A DNA stretch of 64,000 nt from Tetrahymena thermophila SB210. Lineage: Eukaryota; Ciliophora; Oligohymenophorea; Hymenostomatida; Tetrahymenidae. Below are positions 26,079-40,532 of this stretch, in pieces; positions within the stretch are counted from its first letter, which is position 1, and each line of letters starts with the position of its first letter. The notes below the pieces were generated by a model that saw nothing but the letters and a program-made list of their open reading frames with translations, was not told the origin of the DNA and made no database searches. Position numbers and translations under genes: made by a program. The stretch is taken from the NCBI RefSeq assembly GCF_000189635.1, contig NW_002476567.1, forward strand, positions 930,001-994,000, in the 5' to 3' direction.

Positions 26079-29000
26079 TCACTAATGCTCTTCATATATT
26101 TTATTTTTTTATAGATTTTTATACATATACTTCTATTTATTATTTATTTGTTATTATTAGAATTGAGGAACATCTGAAACTTGTATATCTTCACTTTATG
26201 AATCCAAATCAATGCTGCTTGAAAATTAGATATGATTTTTGTTTTCATTATTTGATTATGGGCTCTAATTTTCAACATTCTATACATTTGAAGGAAAAGC
26301 TGCTTCATTTTTATCTGAATCACTAAGTATAGCTTATAGTTAAGCTTTTTATTTACTATTTACGCTTTATGTAATATTAGAGGTACATTTTTTATTTTCA
26401 TAAAGTTTTTAATCTTATGAAAAATTACTTTTTCTAGTATTTTAATTTTTTAAATCTGTTAATTAATAGCTATTTAAATAAACTAAAGATTCTTCCTTAC
26501 AATCAATAGGTAAACTTGATAGATATGAAAGTTGGTTAATTGGTGATTCACTCATTTATTTACTATTTATAAGTTACAACTATTATTTATGAAATCCAGA
26601 TTTTTCTGAAATTCTACTATAAATTGAGAATTTTTTAATAATTTCAGATTTTTAATTATTTGAATCATCATTATCTAAATTGAAAGTTTCATGAAGTGTA
26701 TTTTGAGGTTGGATTTTATTTTAATCATCCTGTTAATCAATGCATAGAGAGAATTATTGTACTACAAAATCATTAGAATTAATTACTCTTAATAGTATTT
26801 TTTCCGCATCTTATGACATAGGTATTCCTATTAACTGAATAACCCCATTATTATGCTCTAATTCTAGCCAGTTAGGCAGGCTCCTGTTTTTAGAAGTACC
26901 ATACTCACTATACTCCATGTTTAGTAATTTTCTTACATAAGAAAGCCTACTATGAGTAACCTACTTATAGGATTAGACTGCTTTTATTTGATATGAATGG
27001 AGATGGATTGATATTCCTATACAAGGATTAAATGAATTAGGAATGTAATCAACTAAGCCAAGAGCATCAGAATAAAGAACTGTTTTAATTAAATTAAAAT
27101 TAATCCCAAATTGTGATGCTGATGATATTGAAATAGTCACTTTTGAATTTAATTTTTGCAAGGCTAAGTTTATTGCTTGCTCCTGAAGACTTAAAGATGG
27201 AAAAGGTACTTGAATTCCATAAATATCTTTTTTTTAATTTGGAAAAACACTCACCCACTGTTTATACCAATCATTCTTATTATATATTGAGTATTCCATA
27301 GAATAAAGCTTCAAATATTTATATACATTATAAGAATTTTAATCCTTTTTCAAAAAATATCTTCCTGCCAATGATTCTAAACCTTTGTATATCCTGGAGT
27401 CTGTATTCTTGAAATCTAATTTAAATGATTCTGGTGAATATTTTTTTCCTCCTAATTTAAATGAAATCTGAGATTTATTTATTTATTGTAAAATACTTTC
27501 CATTTTAATTTCGCTTGACTAATTTTACATTATTTAATCATCTGAAAATGATGGTTACTTTAAATTCAAGTTAAAACTAGCCTTTTCAAGTTATTCTGAA
27601 ATAGCTCTTGTATACTTTTTCAATAAATATGAATAATTAGAAGGTTTTTGCTCTTTATTGTCAAGGCGATTCACTTTATCTTAATCAATTATTGACTTTT
27701 TTTAGAATTCTGAGCTGGTATTCATTTAAGAAGAAATAATTTTAGATTAAGAAAATGAAGCTTTTTTACTTAATTTACTTTTACTAAGAGCATTTTCCTT
27801 TATTTTTTTATTCTCTTCTTATATAAATCCCTAAAAAAGATTTATACATTTTTTCATATCATCACCCATGAGTATAAATTTTTTAATGTAAAGTTTACCT
27901 ACTGAAACATTTTCTTGAGAAAAAGTTACTTTACTTTTATATACGCAATTAAGAAATAAATATCTAGAATAGTATAATTTTAAAAGAGCAAATAATGGAC
28001 CTAGCACTTAAAGAAGAATATTTAAAACATAAGTAAAAGGTATATCCTTTATGGTAATAGCAAAGTCATCATAAGCTGAAGAATATCCATCATCTGCTAA
28101 AACTCTGACTCGAACTACTTGGTATAATTGAGAGGAGCTTGGAGTACCTTAAAAAGAAAAGAAACCTGCACTTACTCTAAACTAAAGCCATGATTCAGAT
28201 TAAATTTCTTTTAAAGAATCATCATTTACAAAATATGCCTTATACTAGATTTATGAGCTCTCTTCATCTAAAAAAGAGCTAATCTCAAAATCAATAGAAA
28301 ATAGCTACTATATACTTATTATGCCATCAACAAACTTTTGATTAAATTGCTATTGTAATGTTGTATTTGTGTTACTTTAGAGTTTTTTCTTTTATCTAAT
28401 TATGGGGCACTCTGAAACTATATAAGTTTATTACTAAGAGTAATTTATATCATCTGAAAGTGTTATAGTAACCTATATCTTAGATGGATCAGTAAGAGGA
28501 AAAAATATAATTTGCTATAAAAGAGCATGATTTAAACTTTATAGATTACCTTTTAAAATTATTTAATTTTGCGAATTTGAACTTGAGAGAATGATTCCTT
28601 AGTAATTACTTAAAACAAATTTACCTTATTATTCATTTACTTATAATGATACCTGAATACTTTAAGACAGACTTTATAGGGGACCAACAGAGTTAGTTAA
28701 ATTTAGTTGGAGAGACGATCTTACATAGAATGAAATTTAGTTTACGAATACACTTCTTTGTAGCTTTTCTCTTATAACACTCTCTAGAGATGAAGATAGT
28801 ATTGTTCCATTTATTGATATACTCATATCTATGGTATAATCAAAGTTGCTAGATAAATAACCATTGCTTGAAATAATTTCCTACTACCTTAAGGTGTTGT
28901 AAATTGCTATTGAATCTTCTTCAGATGTAGAAGAGCCATCATCTAGATCAAATATGAAATAGTCTTAATTAATTGGTATAGAAGTTTTGAGTAGAATCAT

Positions 29001-31385
29001 ATTTAAATTAGTTCCGTTAAATGAAGTGCCAAGTGCTTATTTATCTATTGTCATAAAGATATTTTAATTTACAGGATCAAACTAAATCCAAGATGGAAGA
29101 TCTTAGACTATGTAATTTAAATAGTATTAGGCTCCTACGATTTAAGCTCCTTCTATGGGATAAATCATAACAAAAGTCATTTTAATTTGTTGACCAACTT
29201 GGAACTGATTACTGCTATATCTTGTGTAATTTGTATATCCACTGCTATTTACTGATACCATCTAAAACTCTGAATGTAATCTAATTTAGCTTTAAAGAGG
29301 CATGATTAATGTACCTAAGTTATTATTAACAAACATTTATTGTTGATCTATAGATAAGCATATAGACTAAGCTGATTGACCGTTTTTTAAAAATTAAGAA
29401 ATTAAAAACAAATTAGATTTGTCATTAGCATCAACAAGAGATACCATTCCTTGTTCGTTTTAAGCTACTAAAAAATATTTATCTTATTAGATTGGAACAA
29501 TTAAGTTAGACCAACCATTTAAAGCTAACCTACTAATTACAACCAAAGCTGGTAGCTGCGTAGCATCAATAACTCCGATACCTCTAGAACCATCAAAAAT
29601 ATACAAGAATCTATCATCGTACATAGAAGGTATTAAGCCTTCTCCTCCTAAAGTCTTTAACGTGTATTAAAATGTCAAAATATTAGATGTGTTATTTAGG
29701 TTAATACTTAATGAAAAATACCCATAACTTCTTATGGCTCCAACTAAAAATTTATTATCGTTTGTAACTATAACTGATGAGCATTCTCCTATCATATAAC
29801 TAAACTTTTTCCAATATTCGAGAAGATATAATTAAGGTAGATTAGATGAATCTATAAGCAAAGCTCCATCATCAAATGTCAGGGCAATAAATTTTTGATT
29901 TTTTGATATAAATATACCTTCATCATGATTTGTCTATTACATTTTTAAACGAAAAACCTCTTGTGGATTAATGACATCAGAGACATCATAAACTATTATA
30001 GATGTGTTGTTTTCTTAAATTGGTACAAATAAGTATTAAGAATCTTAAGAAAGTGCGATTGAGTCAATAATTGATGATTGATATTAGTAAGTATATAATT
30101 ATTAATATCTATATGGATCTGTAACATTCAAAATGATAAATCCATACAAATCAATTGCGCCAAAAAAGTAAGAATGCTACCCAATTTATCTTATTGAGCA
30201 CCTCCATTTATAATATGCTTATGAAGTTTATCCAAAAATAGACTACTGCAAATTAAACAAATTAGGATAATTGTCATTTAAATTTAAAGAGACTTATTAG
30301 AAAACATATATGCTCTCTGCATTTGAATAATAAATATAATCTTCATTTACAGATGCAGCGATAGAAAACGAATTAGAGGGCACTGGTATAATTTGATAAA
30401 GAGTAGGAATTTCTCTGTTTTAAATGTTAAATATAAAAATACCTTAAGATCTTAGTCCAACTGTTAAATAGTCACTTTTTTAAATCAAACTTAAGCAAAA
30501 AGTTGAAGGGACATAAGTTAAAAATGGCCAAAAATTAATATTATCTATTTGAATAGGATACTAAGATTAATCAGCATTAAGTATACTATCGAATTTGCTA
30601 ATAAAAATTCCATACCAGTTATCAATAGAATAAATATAATCCATTTAATCTGTAATCACAGCATCAACTATTTTCCATAAAGCAGCAGCTTATGCTGCAA
30701 GTGTAATATTAAGAGTTTATTATTAATTCTCATTTGTGCTATTTGTAATTATTATTTTAAAAATTTAAAGTCCTACTTAGTCATTTGCCAATATTAGCCA
30801 ATTATTATCTAGTGAAATTCTAATTCTATGAACAGTAACTGAATTAGTATTAAAGACGCATAGCTGATTCATTTTATATTTATTTTATACGTCATATGCA
30901 GCAACATAGCCATCAACACCTACAGCATACAATATTTTTTCTTAATTATCTAATACCATATCTGTTATATTAGTGGGGAAATTTTATTAGCTCAAAAATT
31001 ACAAAGAAGTTCTACTTTCGAAAGAAGCAATATTAACTGTGTTATTGAAACTAAGAAATACAAAATTTCCATCTGAAGTGACTTCTAAAGTATTTACATA
31101 AACATTAAAACTAACTCTTGCAAGATCTTAGTTTGTTTTTGTATCAATTACAAGAATTCCTTCCTACCCCGCAGATACAAATACCAAATTAGCATTTTTT
31201 GCTGTTTGTATTTTAGTATAAGCACCATCCGGATTAGTGATATCGAATTTTTAAACATAGGTCTAGGAATAAACAAAATGCATATCTTGTTATAACATAA
31301 GTGCGCTTACTTTTGAAATATTTTTGCTCAATATAAAGTAGCTAAAAAATATTTCAATCAAAATTTTAATATATTTAAGTTGCAT
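26079..31385 (-). CDS. Giant surface receptor-like protein, paralogue B, 1768 aa
   Basis: Uninterrupted frame from ATG 31385 to TGA 26079, exactly the same length (5307 bases) as paralogue A. Domain order is the same: signal peptide (hydrophobic LIEIFFSYFIL), LVIVD-like propeller, PIG/cadherin-like modules, one membrane span near residues 1110-1135 and a long tail. The tail block SKNRSLPNWLELEHNNGVIQ is identical to A over 20 residues, and FGINFNLIK is also shared. Many nearby positions differ by conservative changes, so this is a real diverged paralogue and not an assembly copy. The far C-terminus differs in sequence but ends at the equivalent place. Confidence 0.8.
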
Positions 31386-32542
31386 TAGATGGGTATTGTA
31401 TTCTCTATAATAAGCTTGAATAATTTTATGTTTGTTATATTATTATAATATTTCTTTTAATCATAAATTTAATCTTTTTTTATACTTGTTTGTTTCCTTT
31501 TTGATACAAAATAACAAATAAATTTGACAAACCAATCAAATTGCGAGAAAAAATTAAATAAATTTTAATTATTTAAAAAATTTGTCAAGATAGTAATAGT
31601 CAAATTCCTTCATTTTAATTTTCGTACATAGCGCTACTTAGAAATTTTAATTTTTCTTTGAATTTAAACAGTATAGAGGAAATTTGATTAATTTTATTAT
31701 TTTATTTTAAACAAACATGCTATCATAATATGCTTCCAAATATGAAAATTTGTGATTTTAGGTGTATATTTCAAAACTATTTTTAAAATTAAATTTTATA
31801 TTTTAAAATTTCATCATTATTTTTTCATATTACATATTAATTAATGCATCCTTTGCTAAATCAAAATATGAATATGACACAGTATTTTTATTATAATATA
31901 GTTAAATTAAAATATTTATAATTATTAAAATTATTAAGTAGGTACATTTTTTTTAAAAATATTATTTTTTTGCTCTAAATTTTTATTTTTTTATTTGTAT
32001 AATAATTAAATATTAAATAATTATAAAATATAATATAAATAGCACAAATATTGGTAAATTTTGATAATATTAAACTATTGATTACTATGAATAATTACTA
32101 TTTTAAAAATTAAAATAATTAAGTAAAATATAATTAAAAAAATATTTTTTTTTGAAAGGTTTTTCCAATCATATATTTTGACATAATACAAAATAATTAA
32201 GTTATCATGTTAAGTACAGCTTTCTAATTTTAAATAAAATTCAGTAAAATATTAATTTATAAATTAATTATATTCAATTATCCTTTAGATATAAATATAA
32301 AATATTTTTTGAAATTTAAGTATTTTATTTCTTTAAGTTAAAATTAAAATTAATTTTAAAAACATAATGTGATTTAATTTAAAAAATTTGTATTATTTAC
32401 ACATAAATACAAGCTTAATTTAATTACTTACTTTCATAAAAATTTTAAACTCTAAATATTTATATTTAAAAAAATTTTCTAAGCAAAATTATGTTTTTTA
32501 CAAATTAATTAAAAATACTAACAAGTAAATTTTAAATTTAAT
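31386..32542. other. Spacer between paralogues B and C
   Basis: 1.16 kb of very AT-rich sequence, including long A/T runs. It holds the 5' flank of B and the 3' flank of C. No other feature was recognised. Confidence 0.55.
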
Positions 32543-35500
32543 TCACTGCGTTAAATTAGTTTAATTTTTTTCATTTTTAAAATTAAATTTTTTTTTTTTT
32601 TTTGGAGTAAAATAGTCTTATTTAAAAACATTGTTTTTATTAAAGTCTTCATTCGAAAAATTTATCTCTTAATCATCACATGAGCCTGATGAATTAATTT
32701 AATCTTCTATTTTTTAGAGCTGTGAGATTTAAAATTATCTTGATTTATTTTGTGTAATTTAATTTAAATGTATACTAGATTTATCTATATTAGAGCTTAA
32801 TTCATTCTTTAGGAAATTTTTCTAGCTTAATTTAGGAGAATATAACGTTATTAGGTCTTATGAATCTAAAGACTTTTAGTTTATACTTTTATCAAAACAA
32901 AATATACTTTTTTTAGCTTCTCTTGTTGTTTACATATTACTATTATCATATACTATTTAATCAATAAAGTATTTAGAATTTTCTTCAGTTATTACTTTGT
33001 CTACTTGAAATTAAATATTTTACTGGGATCTTAAATTGTTAATTTTATCTAATTTAGTTACTTTTTTTGTAAAACTTCTGCTATAGTACCTAGTAGGGAT
33101 ATCGAGATATTCTGGTTTATTTATGTTTGGAGTATCTTACCTATTAAGTGTTGTATCTAAATCATTAGTTTATTTACTTTAAATCAAAGAATCAGATTAT
33201 ATTATAGATAGAGTAAATTGTTTAATGACAAAATTATTTGAATCTGTAACTCTTATTTGGATATCTTCAGTGTCTTAGGACATAGGCATACCAATTAGTT
33301 CAATAGTATTGCTTTTATGCTCCATTTCTAGCCAGTTCGGAAGACTTCTATTTTTAGAAGTTCCATATTAATTATAGTTTATTTTTAACAGTTTCTTTAA
33401 ATTTAAACAGCGACCATGTAGGATTTCTTAGTAAGCTTATATCCCATGGATTTAGTAAGAATGTAGATGTATAGATTCTCCTATACATGGAGATAATTTT
33501 TAAGGTAGAAACCCTACAAGTCCAAGTGTATCAGCAAACAAAACTGACTATATTAATCTTAAATTTATGCCATATTATTTACTATTGTTAGAATTTATGT
33601 TTTTTTAAATTGATTATAAAACATAATCAATAGCTGTTGTTTTTAAAGTAAGATTAGGAAATGGAATTTATTTTCCAAAGCAATCTTTATTATTATCATC
33701 ATACTAAATTTATACATATTATTTATACCAGTCATTAAAATTGTAATTGCCCTATTTTAGCGATTATCTTTTCAGATGTTAGTATACTAAATGTGATAAG
33801 TTATCTTTTTTCAAAAAGAAACGAGCTGACAATGCTTCTATTCCTTTATAAATAAATGAATTTTTATTCTTAAAATCTAAATCAAAAGACTTAATCGAGT
33901 AATCTTTTCCAGAAATACTGAATTATGGATTTGATTATTTAATATAACTAATAATAATTTAACATTTTATGCTACCATCTATTGCGTCTATGAATTTAGA
34001 ATCTAATTTAGAAAATTATTTTTCTATTATTTACTATGATTAAATTTTTTGTATTTGCTTAGTTTTATTATTTTCTTGATTTAAAATTCTCTGAATTTTT
34101 AAAAGTAGATTATCCTATTTTAATTAATTTTATGATAAATGTTATTATTAGTGTTATTAATTATCATCATATTCTTTTTCAGCATCTATCATTTTATTTT
34201 ACTTAGTAATTGAAATAAAACTTTCAGAATTAGAACTTCGCTATTAGTTTAACTTCTATATCCCTTAGTTTGGTTTAGCGATTTTGTTGTATTAAATAAT
34301 AAACCCTTTAAATAAATTTAAGCACTTGGCCATATTATCCCCCATAATTATGAATCTTTTGCTATAAATCTCACCACATTTCACTGTTTCATTTGAAAAA
34401 GTCACTTTATTTTTGTAGAAAAAGTTGAGTATAAAAAACCTATAAGTATATATTTTTATAATTGCAACTAAAGGTCCTAAAATTTAAATAAGGATACTTA
34501 TCACTATTGTAAATGGAATACCGTAAATTTTAATAACAAATTCATCAGTTGCTTAAGTGTATCCATCATCAGCTATTATTCTTATCCTAAATTTTTAATA
34601 TAAAAGTGAAGAACCAGGAGTTCCTTATATAGAAATTTATCCACTATTTTCTTTAAATTAAATCCATGTTGAAAACTATATTTAATTTTAGACACCACTT
34701 TCGCTAACAATAAAACCATCATAAGTAATTGAAGTAGAATCTTAATCTATAAAGGTATCAGACGAGAAATCAATTTAAAAAAGTTCTGAAATGTTAATTA
34801 TTCCATCTGAATATTTTTTATTAAACTGAGCTTATAGACCATCCTATTAATTATTTCTAATTTAGTATTTTTATTTTAGTACCTTACATTTTGCTGCTTT
34901 AACAACTTAAGTTATGGGATAATTTAAAGAATCTAAAATTTAAATACTAACATCTATTCCATTCATATCTTTTTATGAAAAGAATATAATTTTGCTCAAT
35001 AAAAGCTTGTTGATACTACCTAATGATCCTTATATTTGTAGTTATTCCTAATTTTAAGAAAATGAAGCTATCACTCCTTCATAATTATTTAAAATAAACT
35101 TTCCCTGTCCTGAATCTACTGAAAACACAATTTCTAGCTATTGGCTAAGAGATTTAATGGGTTAAATTGAATCTTCTAGATCTAATATAAGCGAAGAAGA
35201 CACAAAAAACTATATTTAATTTATATATATACTATTTTACAGTTAAAGCCTTATTGCTTTCTACAGTTTATCAGATAAGAGGATGCCATTCAAGCTAATC
35301 TGTAAATCCATAGTATAATCAAAGTTATCTGAAACAAAATTATCATTTGTAATAAGTTATTGCTGCTTTAATATACTATATATAGTGGATGAGTCTTCTA
35401 AAGATGTAGATGACCCATCATCTAAATTGAATATAAATGAAGATTTTTGAAGAGGAATAGCCAATTTAAGCAAGATTATATTGACATTTTTATTTTGATG

Positions 35501-37840
35501 CAACGCTCCTAATGCTTATTTATCTAATGCTAATGTAATTTACTAGCTTAAAATGTCAAATGATATCCATTAAGGCGTATCGTAAATCAATTCGTTCTGA
35601 TAATATTAAAATCCTATTATTTAAGTGCCTTCTTTAGGAAATAAAATAAGGAAGCTCATTTATATAAATTAACCTACATAAAATGAATTGCTTTCGAGTT
35701 ATTAATAAGTGTTAACCCCATTTTAATCTTTAGTAATTTGCTAAAACTAAGTATGAATAATTATTTAACTTTATAGAGGAATTACCAAAGTGCCAAGGTT
35801 ATTGTTCACAAATAAATATGAATAATCTTCAGTGGTACATAGAGATTGTGCTGTTTAACTTTGATACTAAAGCTAAGATATAAGAATCATATTAGTTTTA
35901 TTCTTTGAGTCAATCAATGAAATCATTCCAGATTCAATTTATGCTACTAATAAGAAATCTTCATTTAAAATAGGTACAATTAGATTAGACCACCCCTACA
36001 ACTAAACTCTGCTAATGACTTTAATTATTGGTAGAGCAGTTGTGTCAATTACTCCTACTCCTCTAAATCCATCATAGATATACGCATAGTTGTTGTAATA
36101 CTTAGAAGGAATTATTCCTTCTCCACCAAAAGTTTGTAAAGTGTATTCCCACACTAATACATTTTATTTATTTTATAAATGAATGCTCAAAACATAGTAA
36201 CCATATCCTCTTACGCAGCCTATAAGAAATTAATTATCATTTGTTATCATAACACCAGCATTCTCTCCAATCATATAACCAAATTTTTTCCAATAATCGA
36301 GAAGCTGAAGTTCTGATAAATCATACTATATCAGAAGTACTCCATCGTCAAAGCTCAATGCAATTAAAGTTTCATCTTTAGTTATAAAAATATCCTCATC
36401 ATGATTTAATTGATCCATTGTCAATCTAAAAGCTTCTTATGGGTTATCTAAAACAGAAATATCATAAGCAATAATTGAAGTGTTATTTTCTTATATTGGA
36501 AGCAGCATGTATTTGAAATTGCTAGCAAACGCTATAGAATCAACTAATGAGTTATTAAATTTATTTTTATAAATTGGCTTGAAATTGTATGGATCTGTGA
36601 CATTGTATATAAATAATCCTTCTTAGTCAAAAGCTCCAAAAAAATAGCTTTAACCATCGAAATCTTTACAGTAACATCGCCATTTGTAGTATGCTGATGA
36701 TATTTAAATAAAAAGAGATTACTGAACATTAAATAAATTTGGGAAATTCAGATTTAAATTTGGTTTAACTTTCTCAAATACCAAAAGGGAATTTGCATTT
36801 GAGTAGTATAAATAATTTTCATCCTTCGAAACAGCAATTGAGAATGAGTTTTATTAAACAGAAATTTGTTGGTATATAACTGGTAACATTTTATTTTAGA
36901 TGTCAAATATAAAAACACCTTAAGACCTAACACCAACTGCCAAATATCTGCTATTTTACAAAAGAGTTAAGCAGTAAGTTGAAGGATTTATTTTGGTAAA
37001 GGGCCAAATATTTATGAATTAAATTTCCTAAGGTATTTCTGAGGAAACAGAATTGACTAAATTAGAAAATTCATAAATAAAAATTCCATACCAGTTATCT
37101 ATACAATAAATATAATCCATAGAATCAGTAATAACCACATCTACTATCTTCCAATAACTTAATCCGTACGCTTTTAAGTGAAAATTCAATTAGTATTAGT
37201 CTTATTTTTAAATTTAAGAAGGATTTTGCTATTAATTAATAATGATCTTTAAGATGAAAAGGCCTTTTTAATCATTTGCTATAAAAAGCCAATTATCATC
37301 AGGGGAAACAAAAACAGAGTGAGCTGTTACTGATTAAGTATTAAGAATGCCTACTTATTAAATATTTGATTTATTTTGTATATCATATGCTACTATAAAA
37401 CCTCCTACACCTACAGCATAAACTCTTAATTCATTATTGTCTATAACGATGTCTGTTATGTTCGTTGGAAAATTTAGTGATCTTAATATTTATAGCTAAG
37501 TTCTACTTTCAAACGACATTATTGTTAGAGAGGAATTTAAGCTTGTAAAAATATATTTACCATCTTAAGTAACATCCAATGTATTAATATACTAATTAAA
37601 TGTTTATCTTAGGACTAATTTGTTATTAAGAGAATTTATTATAAGAATACCTTCCATTCCTGAAGATACAAACACTAAATTTGCATTCTTTGCTACCCTG
37701 ATTTATGTATATGCACTTAATTAATCACTAATCTCAAAGCTTGTTACATTTATCTAGGAATAGACAAAGTTAATATTATTTTGATAGTTCAAAGCAAATA
37801 TTTTGAGAAATTATGCTAATAAAAAAAAAACTATTTTCAT
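32543..37840 (-). CDS. Giant surface receptor-like protein, paralogue C, 1765 aa
   Basis: Uninterrupted frame from ATG 37840 to TGA 32543. A short signal peptide (MKIVFFLLAQFLKIFA) is followed by the same propeller start as A and B (NANLVFVSSGMEGILII). The same propeller, PIG/cadherin-like, membrane-span and long-tail order follows. The tail again has YGTSKNRSLPNWLEMEH and GMPMSQD. It is clearly more diverged from A and B than they are from each other, which suggests an older duplication. Near the 3' end a 16-A run encodes Lys codons, so the exact C-terminus (about 12 residues) depends on that homopolymer being correct. Confidence 0.8.
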
Positions 37841-38664
37841 TTAAATAAGTATCGATTATGGCATTTATTATTAGAAGAATCTCCTACTATTTTTATTATA
37901 TTGATGTTATAAATTAGGGAATAATTAAGGAGAGCTTTTTTATTTATAATCTATATAGTTTAATAATGAATTTTTTTTTTTTATTTATCAAAAAAAAGTA
38001 ATACAGCAATAGCTGATGGTTTTTTAAAATAAAAAAATAAATAGTTAAATTCAGAATATTAAAGAATTATCAAAAAACAAAAGTAATTTTCTTTTACAAA
38101 TATGTATTAATCATATTGATAATATTTTAAAATGATAATTGATAATTTATCTATAAAAATATATTTCCTAGATAATATGAATAGTTAAAATTGTTGATTT
38201 GATAAACAAGAGGGTTGCATCATAGTTATTTATTCATTGAATAAATTTAATTATTGCTACTTTTATATAATGCAGGGCTAAAAATTTGGCAATTTCAGTT
38301 ATTTTAAAAACTTAATTTTATTTAAAATAAAAATTTTATAAAAAATATTTTGATATAAAATTAATTATTTTTATAGGGTGTGCTAATTAATAATTTATTT
38401 ATTTATATTTAATTACAAATAAATATAAAAATAAATTTTTAAAATAATATTTTTGGTGTATGATTAGAAAAAGTATAAAATCTACAATTAGATGGCAAAT
38501 TGTATTATATTTTCTGTAAGTATTTTATATTTCATAAATGAATATATTATATTAACTAATTTTGTTTATTTGGTTTGGTCTCTTTTTAAAAATTTATCTT
38601 TTTTTCTTAATTTTGTTTATTTTAATTATGATTTATATATTTTATTTATTTATTTGTTTATTTT
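37841..38664. other. AT-rich spacer, no gene seen
   Basis: Between giant paralogue C and the VTT-type gene, both on the minus strand. A 61-codon plus-strand open frame at 38,492-38,677 is hydrophobic by AT bias only and is not called. Confidence 0.5.
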
Positions 38665-39618
38665 TCATTCGTCTTGATTAGTATTAGGATAAACTAGTTT
38701 TATTTAATGTTTTTGCTATAGTTATTATGTATTTGTATATGATATTTTTTACTGCAATTCTAAATCTTTATCATAAATATCATTATCAACTTCATCTTAG
38801 TTTTCTATTTCTGACTATTATTTTAATTTTTAAGTTTCTTTGTAGATAATATAGAATGCAACAATTGTAAATGCATATGATATATAAGTAAGAACATCTT
38901 TAGCAATGCTGTTTTAGCTATCAATATTTTATGATTAAGATGGGGTGAAAGTAGAGCCTATAAAACAAAATAAAAACGATTGAAGTACTTAAATACTACA
39001 AAAGACTAATATTATATATTAGACATGTACTTCAAAAAGGGGTAGACTATAATTCTTTATGAGCATTGGTATTTAAATAATAGCAAGCATTCCTACAGCT
39101 TTAGCAGGTTAGTTTTTACTCATCTTCCTAAGAAGTTTAAGATAAAGATTATTTCCAAATTTTCTTAAAATATAATTCATAAGTAACTTTTGAGTTATCT
39201 AATAGCTTATAAATATCCCTAATAGTTTCGAAAAAGCAGCAATTAAAACTGCAAATATGTACTTATTTAATATACACCCCAGAGAAAGTTCAAAAAAAAG
39301 GATTGGTGCACCGATCAAAACCATGATTGTTCCTAATGTTGTAAGGAAAATAAATCCTGTCAAAGATAGATCTTTATACTAATCAAGTTTTTCTACTAAA
39401 TAAGATTTTAGCTCATTACCAACAAAACTTAAAACTAAAATAATTGAAATTATGATTAACACAGCTACACATATTTTTATATAGTTTTTCTTTATAAATG
39501 CTATAACCATATAAATTTTGTTGTCTTGCGCAACTTAATTATTTAATGTCTCATCTTCTTACATTGTGCTAGCTTAATTTGTCTATTTTTTAACAGTTTT
39601 TTCAAACATAAGACCCAT
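38665..39618 (-). CDS. VTT/DedA (TMEM41/VMP1-like) membrane protein, 317 aa
   Basis: Single exon, ATG 39618 to TGA 38665. After a polar N-terminus there is a first membrane helix (about 49-68, VAVLIIISIILVLSFVG). The core has a GAPILFFELSLGCIL re-entrant-like segment, a following AVLIAAFSKLLGIFISYQIT helix, a cytosolic LRKMSKNQPAKAVGML loop and two further helices, with a late polar/Gln-rich tail. The order hydrophobic hairpin, A(x)4-5G(x)3-Y helix and basic loop is that of the VTT (SNARE-associated/DedA) domain. In eukaryotes such proteins are ER or endomembrane lipid scramblases. The call rests on pattern, and the GxxP-type signature is weak. Confidence 0.55.
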
Positions 39619-40532
39619 TTAAAAATCTTTATTTTAAATATTGTTTTGTAAAAAAGTGATCTTATTAAATTATTTTGATAAGACTATTATTAAATTCTTT
39701 TTTAAGATTTTGTAAAGTTATAATATATATATTTATATTCAACTATGAATGCACTCTGATTTAAGTCTAAAAAGTTGAAATAAATATATTAATTTTTATA
39801 TTATTTGATTTTGTTATAGGTAAGTTAGTAGCATTTAGAATAACGAAATCACAGCTTAAAATTAAAAATGATTGGTTATAAGATTGATATTACAATAAGC
39901 AATTAGATTTATCTTTGTAATGATATTTAGATAAACCTTAGCATCTGTCTATTTTTTTAAAAAAAGACTCTTAAATTTATATTATTTTATTATTCGAAAA
40001 TTCAAATGTTTTAATTTTGTTATCATCTAAGATTTAGTATTAATTACTGCTTTATATTTACTAAAATCATACTTTAATAAAGGTAGGATTAAGTATGAAC
40101 CTTTTTAATAATGAGCTTTAGAATTAGCTTCTCATTAATAATCAGATTATTTTTAAGATAAATGTAAACTAATGTAATAATCCTAGTCACTGATACATTG
40201 AATTATATTAAAATAAGCAAAAATCTTGTTAAGATTTTGTTTAAAGTATTTCATATAAAAAATTGTCATATCATCGATACTTATTGTGCATGACATAATG
40301 ACTTAATAAAAACTGTTAATATGTCACTTAGGAGAATCTTTGATTATTTTCCAAAGAATTTCTTTGAAGACAATAAATAAATAATTTATGTATGTAATTT
40401 GCATAGAATGGAATTATATGTATATCAATTTTCTAAAGAAAATCAAAGAATAAAATAAATAAAATTAATCAATTAAATAAAGACTTATAAAATAATTGTG
40501 CAATCAAATTTCACAGCAAATAGATAAATAAA
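39619..40532. other. Divergent intergenic region
   Basis: Lies between the starts of the VTT-type (minus) and KGD4-like (plus) genes and should carry both promoters. A minus-strand frame (40,296-39,739) is open but for one TGA; it is discussed under rejected items. Confidence 0.5.

Noticed and set aside
38492-38677. 61-codon hydrophobic plus-strand frame
   Set aside because: It overlaps the 3' end of the VTT-type gene on the other strand. Phe/Ile/Tyr richness reflects AT content only.
39739-40296. Minus-strand frame of 186 codons with a single internal TGA
   Set aside because: It could be a small two-exon gene, since a GT...AG pair (GTTTAC to GAGAAG) would remove the TGA. But the 5' site is poor, the protein matches nothing, and one TGA in 186 codons is not rare here.
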